This document shows positions 5,224 through 8,612 of a stretch of DNA of 8,612 bases, piece by piece. The first letter of the stretch is position 1, and every line of letters begins with the position of its first letter. The DNA comes from Thermoleophilia bacterium (GTDB taxonomy: Bacteria > Actinomycetota > Thermoleophilia > Gaiellales > Gaiellaceae), in NCBI GenBank assembly GCA_029858755.1, contig JAOUEK010000057.1:1-8612 (forward strand), given 5' to 3'. The translations under genes were made by a program, and so were the position numbers. The notes under the pieces were generated by a model that worked only from the letters and a program-made list of their open reading frames with translations, had not been told where the DNA came from and did not search any database.

Positions 5224-7155
5224 GTGCCGCTGGCATCGGTCTACCCGCTCGTCTCGACGCGCAGCCTCTCCCGGCCGTTCACCTACGAGGTGGCGGACGA
5301 CGTCGTCAAGGGGTGCGTCGTCGACGTGCGCCTCGGCCGGTCACGGACGCGCGGCGTGGTCGCGGACGTCGGGGTCGCCGCGCCCGACGGGGTCCAGCTG
5401 CTTCCCACGGGGCCGGTCGTCGACCGCATCCCGCCGACGCTCGTCGACCTCGCGCTCTGGCTCGCCGACTACTACGGCTCCACGCCGGCCCGAGCGCTCG
5501 AGCTCGTCGCGCCGCGCCGCCGTGCGCCCCGGGGCTCCCGCCCGTCGCCCGGGGCACGCGACGCGATCGGGGGCGAGGCCGAGCCGGACGCGCTGACGGA
5601 CGAGCAGCTCGCGGCGGTCGCGCGCATCGTCGCCGCGCTCGACGTCGGCCTCGGCCACCACGTCCTGCTCGAGGGGCCCACCGGGAGCGGCAAGACGGAG
5701 GTGTACCTGCAGGCGTGCGCCGCCGCGTTGGAGCGGGGCCTCGGTGCCATCGTGCTCGTCCCCGAGATCGCGCTCGCGCCGCAGACCGTGGGGCGCTTCC
5801 GCCGGCGCTTCGGCGACACGGTGGCGGTGCTCCACTCCGGCCTCGGTGACGCCGAGCGCCGCGACGAGCGCGACCGCGTTGCCCGCGGCGAGGCGCGCGT
5901 GGTCGTCGGGGCGCGCTCCGCCCTGTTCGCGCCGATGCGCGGCGTGGGGCTGATCGTGGTCGACGAGGAGCACGACGCGGCGTACAAGCAGGAATCGGAC
6001 CCGCGCTACGACGCCCGCACCGTGGCGGCCAAGCGGGCCGCGGTGGAGGGGGCCGTCGCCGTCTACGGGAGCGCGACGCCGCGGCCGGAGAGCTGGGTCG
6101 CCCTCGAGCGGCTCTCGCTGCCGGCGCGCATCGGCGCGCCGATGCCCCGTGTGCGGATCGTCGACCTCCGGCGGGAGGCGGGATACCCGTTGTCGGCGCC
6201 GCTCCTGACGGAGCTCGGTCGGCTCGCCGACGACGGCGGCCGCGCGATCCTGCTGCTCAACCGGCGCGGCGTCGCGCCCGCCGTGCACTGTCGGTCGTGC
6301 GGGGTCACCCGACGCTGCGACCTGTGCGACGTCGCGCTCACGCTCCACGCGGACGGCAGGATCCACTGCCACCACTGCGCCTACAGCGAGCGTGTCCCCA
6401 CGACGTGCCCCGCCTGCGGCTCCGCGGACGTCGCCCGAGTGGGCGCCGGCACGCAGCGGCTCGAGGCCGAGCTGGCACGACACGTGCCGGAGCTCGAGCG
6501 CATCCGGCTCGATGCGGACACCGCCTCGCGGCCCGGCGCGCTGCGCGAGGCGCTCGTCCGCTTCCGCGAGGCCGACCGCGCAGTCCTCGTCGGCACGCAG
6601 ATGGTCGCGAAGGGGCACCACTTCCCCGGCGTGTCGCTCGCGGCGGTGGTCGATGCCGACACCGGTCTCGCCCTGCCCGACTTCCGCGCCGAGGAGCGCA
6701 CGTTCCAGCTCGTCACCCAGCTCGCCGGTCGCAGCGGGCGGGACGCACCCGGGAAAGTGCTCGTGCAGACGTTCCAGCCGGACGCGACGCCGCTCGCGTA
6801 CGCGGCGCGGCACGACGTCGCCGGGTTCCTGGCCGGGGAGACCGAGCGTCGCGAGGCGCTCCGCTATCCGCCGTTCCGGCACCTGGTGTCGATCGTCGTC
6901 TCCGGGCCCGACGCGGAAGGGCCGCAGCGCGCCCTGCGGGAAGTCAGGGAGGGCTTGGAGGGCCTCGGCGCCGACCTGCTCGGGCCGGCGCCCCTGCTCC
7001 GGCTCCGGGGGCGCTTCCGCGCCCAGCTGCTCGCGAAGACCGCCGAGCCGCGCAGGCTCGCGCGGCAGGCGGCGCGCCTGCTCGCGGCCGCCGGCCCTGC
7101 GATGCGCCGCGACGGCCTCGCGGCAGTCGTCGACGTCGACCCGCAGTCGCTGTAG
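5224..7155 (+). CDS. priA: Primosomal protein N' (replication restart helicase PriA)
   Basis: The protein has 643 aa. It contains an N-terminal 3'-DNA-binding and winged-helix region (1-~105), then a superfamily 2 helicase core: Walker A GPTGSGKTE (151-159), VLVPEIALAPQ (177-187), Walker B/DEEH (247-250), GSATP (282-286), GTQMVAKGHHFP (457-468) and QLAGRSGR (499-506). Inserted in the core are eight cysteines as four pairs (356/359, 365/368, 382/385, 395/398) that bind two zinc ions in PriA. The protein reloads the replicative helicase at stalled or broken forks. It is shorter than E. coli PriA (732 aa) but has all core motifs, unlike the degenerate PriA of mycobacteria. GTG 5224 is chosen because the protein then begins ASVYPLVSTRSLSRPFTYEV, close to the family N-terminus. 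The motif VI residue is Ser (GRSGR) where GRAGR is usual. It precedes def and fmt, a common bacterial order. Confidence 0.96.
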   Translation: MPLASVYPLVSTRSLSRPFTYEVADDVVKGCVVDVRLGRSRTRGVVADVGVAAPDGVQLLPTGPVVDRIPPTLVDLALWLADYYGSTPARALELVAPRRRAPRGSRPSPGARDAIGGEAEPDALTDEQLAAVARIVAALDVGLGHHVLLEGPTGSGKTEVYLQACAAALERGLGAIVLVPEIALAPQTVGRFRRRFGDTVAVLHSGLGDAERRDERDRVARGEARVVVGARSALFAPMRGVGLIVVDEEHDAAYKQESDPRYDARTVAAKRAAVEGAVAVYGSATPRPESWVALERLSLPARIGAPMPRVRIVDLRREAGYPLSAPLLTELGRLADDGGRAILLLNRRGVAPAVHCRSCGVTRRCDLCDVALTLHADGRIHCHHCAYSERVPTTCPACGSADVARVGAGTQRLEAELARHVPELERIRLDADTASRPGALREALVRFREADRAVLVGTQMVAKGHHFPGVSLAAVVDADTGLALPDFRAEERTFQLVTQLAGRSGRDAPGKVLVQTFQPDATPLAYAARHDVAGFLAGETERREALRYPPFRHLVSIVVSGPDAEGPQRALREVREGLEGLGADLLGPAPLLRLRGRFRAQLLAKTAEPRRLARQAARLLAAAGPAMRRDGLAAVVDVDPQSL

Positions 7156-7187
7156 GCGAGCCGGTCATGGCCCCGCCGCCTCGCCGC

Positions 7188-7193
7188 TAGACT
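7188..7193 (+). promoter_or_regulatory. Candidate -10 box (TAGACT) for leaderless def
   Basis: TAGACT fits TANNNT and ends 8 nt before the ATG at 7202, in the 46-bp gap after priA. No Shine-Dalgarno is present in front of that ATG. The box supports the longer, His-rich form of the deformylase over an internal start at 7340. Confidence 0.5.
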
Positions 7194-7201
7194 CGACGGC
7201 G

Positions 7202-7837
7202 ATGGCCACCGCGGAGCACGATCACGAGCACGATCACGATCACGATCACGATCACGACGCCGCGGTCGACGTCGTGGTCGACGCCCCCGCGACGCAGGAG
7301 GAGGCCCGCGAGGCGGCGGAGCGCGAGGCGCGCAAGCGCATGGCGCTGGCGCAGATCCGCCAGTACGGCGACCCGGTGCTGCGGATGCGCGCCGCGGAGG
7401 TCGAGGTCTTCGACGAGGAGCTGCCGCGGATCGCCGAGCGGATGATCGGCCTCATGCACGACGCGGACGGGATCGGGCTCGCCGCGACGCAGGTCGGGAT
7501 CCTGCGGCGCTTCTTCGTCTTCCACGACGGCGAGAGCGACCGCGTGCTCGTCAACCCGGTGCTCGCGCAGGCGTCCTCGAAGACGGAGGTCGACGACGAA
7601 GGGTGCCTCTCGCTCGGCGCGGTCCGCGTCGACGTCGAGCGCCCGATCGGCATCACGATCGAGGGCTCCGACGCATCCGGTGCCCCTGTCAGCCTCGAGC
7701 TCGACGGGCTGCTGGCGCGGGTCGTCCAGCACGAGCTCGACCACCTCGACGGCGTCCTGATCGTCGACCGCGCCGACCCGGAATCGCGCCGCCAGGCGCT
7801 CCGTCAGCTCCGCCCCAGGCTCCTGCTCTCGAGGTGA
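7202..7837 (+). CDS. def: Peptide deformylase with a His/Asp-rich N-terminal tail
   Basis: The protein has 211 aa and removes the formyl group from the N-terminal methionine of new proteins at the ribosome; the active-site metal is normally Fe2+. All three motifs are intact: GIGLAATQ (90-97), EGCLS (133-137, metal ligand Cys135) and QHELDH (176-181, ligands His177 and His181, catalytic Glu178). The catalytic domain begins near residue 47 (MALAQIRQYGDPVLRM). The first 46 residues are an extension: a tract of alternating His and Asp/Glu (5-19, seven His), a hydrophobic/acidic stretch, then an Ala/Glu/Arg helix (~32-46). The start at 7202 is favoured by a TAGACT box 8 nt upstream; Met47 at 7340 is an in-frame alternative giving a conventional 165-aa enzyme. 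The 3' end overlaps fmt by 4 bp (GTGA), matching the usual pairing of formylation and deformylation genes. Confidence 0.96.
   Translation: MATAEHDHEHDHDHDHDHDAAVDVVVDAPATQEEAREAAEREARKRMALAQIRQYGDPVLRMRAAEVEVFDEELPRIAERMIGLMHDADGIGLAATQVGILRRFFVFHDGESDRVLVNPVLAQASSKTEVDDEGCLSLGAVRVDVERPIGITIEGSDASGAPVSLELDGLLARVVQHELDHLDGVLIVDRADPESRRQALRQLRPRLLLSR
7214..7258 (+). repeat. In-frame CACGAT hexanucleotide repeat encoding the His-Asp tail of Def
   Basis: Codons CAC alternate with GAT, GAC or GAG through the tract, with four uninterrupted CACGAT units from 7229. The repeat includes five GATC sites (7220, 7232, 7238, 7244, 7250). As the unit is 6 bp, slippage would change tail length by His-Asp pairs without breaking the frame. 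Confidence 0.85.
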
Positions 7838-8612
7838 TTCGGGCCCGGATCGCCGTCGCTGCGACGGCGCCCTTCGGTGCGGACGTCCTCGAGCGCCTCG
7901 CTGCCCGTCACGACGTCTCCTGCCTGCTCACCCGCCCTGACGCGCCCAAGGGGCGCGGCCGCCGCCTCGCCCCGCCGCCGGCGAAGGAGACCGCGGAGCG
8001 CCTCGGGATCCTCGTGCTGCAGCCCGAGGATCTCCGCGCCGGGCTCGACCTCGACGCGCCCGTCGTGGTCGTCTGCGCCTACGGCCTGCTGGTGCCGCCG
8101 GCCCTGCTCGCCGAGCGGCTGTGGCTGAACGTGCATCCCTCGCTGCTGCCGCGCTGGCGTGGCGCCGCACCGGTGGAGCGGGCGATCCTCGCCGGCGATC
8201 GTGAGACGGGCGTCACGATCCACGAGACGGTCGAGGCGCTCGATGCGGGCCCGATCGCCGCCCAGGAGCGCTTCGCGATCGAGGAGGACGACGACGCGGG
8301 CACTGTGTACGCGCGCGCCGGCGAGGTCGCGGCACGCCTCCTCGACGGCGTGCTCGCCGCTGCGCCACCGGCCTTCACGCCCCAGCCGGAGGAAGGGGTC
8401 ACGTACGCGGACAAGATCGGGCCGGCCGACCGAGCGCTCGACCTCGACCGCCCCCCCGAGGAGCTCGTGCGGCGGGTGCGGGCGCTGTCGCCCCACATCG
8501 GGGCGCGCGCGATCCTCCACGGGCGGCAGCTGACCGTGTGGCGGGCCCGCGTGGGTCGCGACGGGGCGTTCGAGCCCCTCGAGGTGCAGCCCGACGGAGG
8601 GCGACGGATGGC
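7834..8612 (+). CDS. fmt: Methionyl-tRNA formyltransferase (3' end beyond the window)
   Basis: About 259 residues are visible without a stop; family proteins are around 300-315 aa, so the C-terminal tip is missing. The enzyme transfers a formyl group from 10-formyltetrahydrofolate to initiator Met-tRNA in the cytoplasm. Recognisable parts are LLTRPDAPKGRGRRLAPPPA (31-50), VVVVCAYGLLVP (77-88), LNVHPSLLPRWRGAAPVERA (98-117) with the catalytic Asn99 and His101, and the catalytic Asp137 in EALDAGPI. A C-terminal tRNA-binding domain begins around 200 (VTYADKIGPADRALDL). The N-terminal family signature GTPxFA is replaced by ATAPFGADVL, which may be lineage-specific. The start GTG overlaps the def stop (GTGA, 7834-7837) and there is no Shine-Dalgarno, so coupled translation with def is likely. 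Def reverses the modification that Fmt makes. Confidence 0.95.
   Translation, partial: MIRARIAVAATAPFGADVLERLAARHDVSCLLTRPDAPKGRGRRLAPPPAKETAERLGILVLQPEDLRAGLDLDAPVVVVCAYGLLVPPALLAERLWLNVHPSLLPRWRGAAPVERAILAGDRETGVTIHETVEALDAGPIAAQERFAIEEDDDAGTVYARAGEVAARLLDGVLAAAPPAFTPQPEEGVTYADKIGPADRALDLDRPPEELVRRVRALSPHIGARAILHGRQLTVWRARVGRDGAFEPLEVQPDGGRRM

Noticed and set aside
5341..6882. 513-codon minus-strand open frame within priA
   Set aside because: It is the complement of a gene with intact helicase motifs and has no recognisable domain.
7155..7185. GGCGAG / CTCGCC inverted repeat after priA as a terminator
   Set aside because: Only 6 bp with a 19-nt loop and no T-run; weak in such GC-rich DNA.
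7167..7190. Seven-codon ORF (MAPPPRR) just before def, with a Pro-Pro-Pro run that could act as a leader peptide
   Set aside because: No ribosome-binding site, and GC-rich intergenic sequence easily yields such an ORF. Its stop coincides with the TAGACT box, which better explains the region.
7804..8520. 238-codon minus-strand open frame at the right end
   Set aside because: It is antisense to fmt, whose catalytic motifs are clear; the frame is a shadow.

Overview
The window looks like chromosomal DNA from a high-GC actinobacterium. My best guess is a deep-branching lineage such as Thermoleophilia (Gaiellales/Solirubrobacterales-like). This rests on very high GC content, GTG starts, apparent leaderless promoters with TANNNT -10 boxes directly before start codons, the wording of the Def and Fmt proteins, and a PriA that keeps its Walker A motif (mycobacterial-type PriA proteins have lost it). 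The lineage is inference; no rRNA or other marker is present.

Left half, minus strand (37-4411): an iron-uptake operon read right to left. The order is ATPase (fbpC-like), lipoprotein iron-binding protein (fbpA-like), fused two-domain permease (fbpB-like), then a DtxR/MntR-family metal-dependent repressor. Together they form an Fe3+-type ABC importer with its probable regulator. The fbpA and fbpB frames overlap by 4 bp (GTGA). Two 18-bp palindromes of the form TGTAAGG-N4-CCTTACA lie before fbpC (4411-4428) and before fbpA (3358-3375). They are the obvious candidate operators for the repressor.

Right half, plus strand (4489 to the end): a short FTR1-type iron permease runs divergently from fbpC and could share the 4411-4428 operator. 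The housekeeping genes priA (replication restart helicase), def (peptide deformylase) and fmt (methionyl-tRNA formyltransferase, cut off by the window end) follow. def and fmt again overlap as GTGA. priA and def each have a TAGNNT box 7-8 nt before the start codon, as does the repressor gene (6 nt), which suggests leaderless transcription.

The least ordinary points are these. The FTR1 protein has RKGFE where the family's first iron motif is REGxE, and it is short at the C-terminus. The DtxR-family regulator has unusual residues at the expected metal-ligand positions. The deformylase, itself a metalloenzyme, carries an N-terminal tail of alternating His and Asp/Glu. The fbpC operator abuts its start codon. 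Apart from these the gene content is conventional, and I see no mobile element, CRISPR array, tRNA or rRNA. No stretch longer than about 100 bp lacks a gene.
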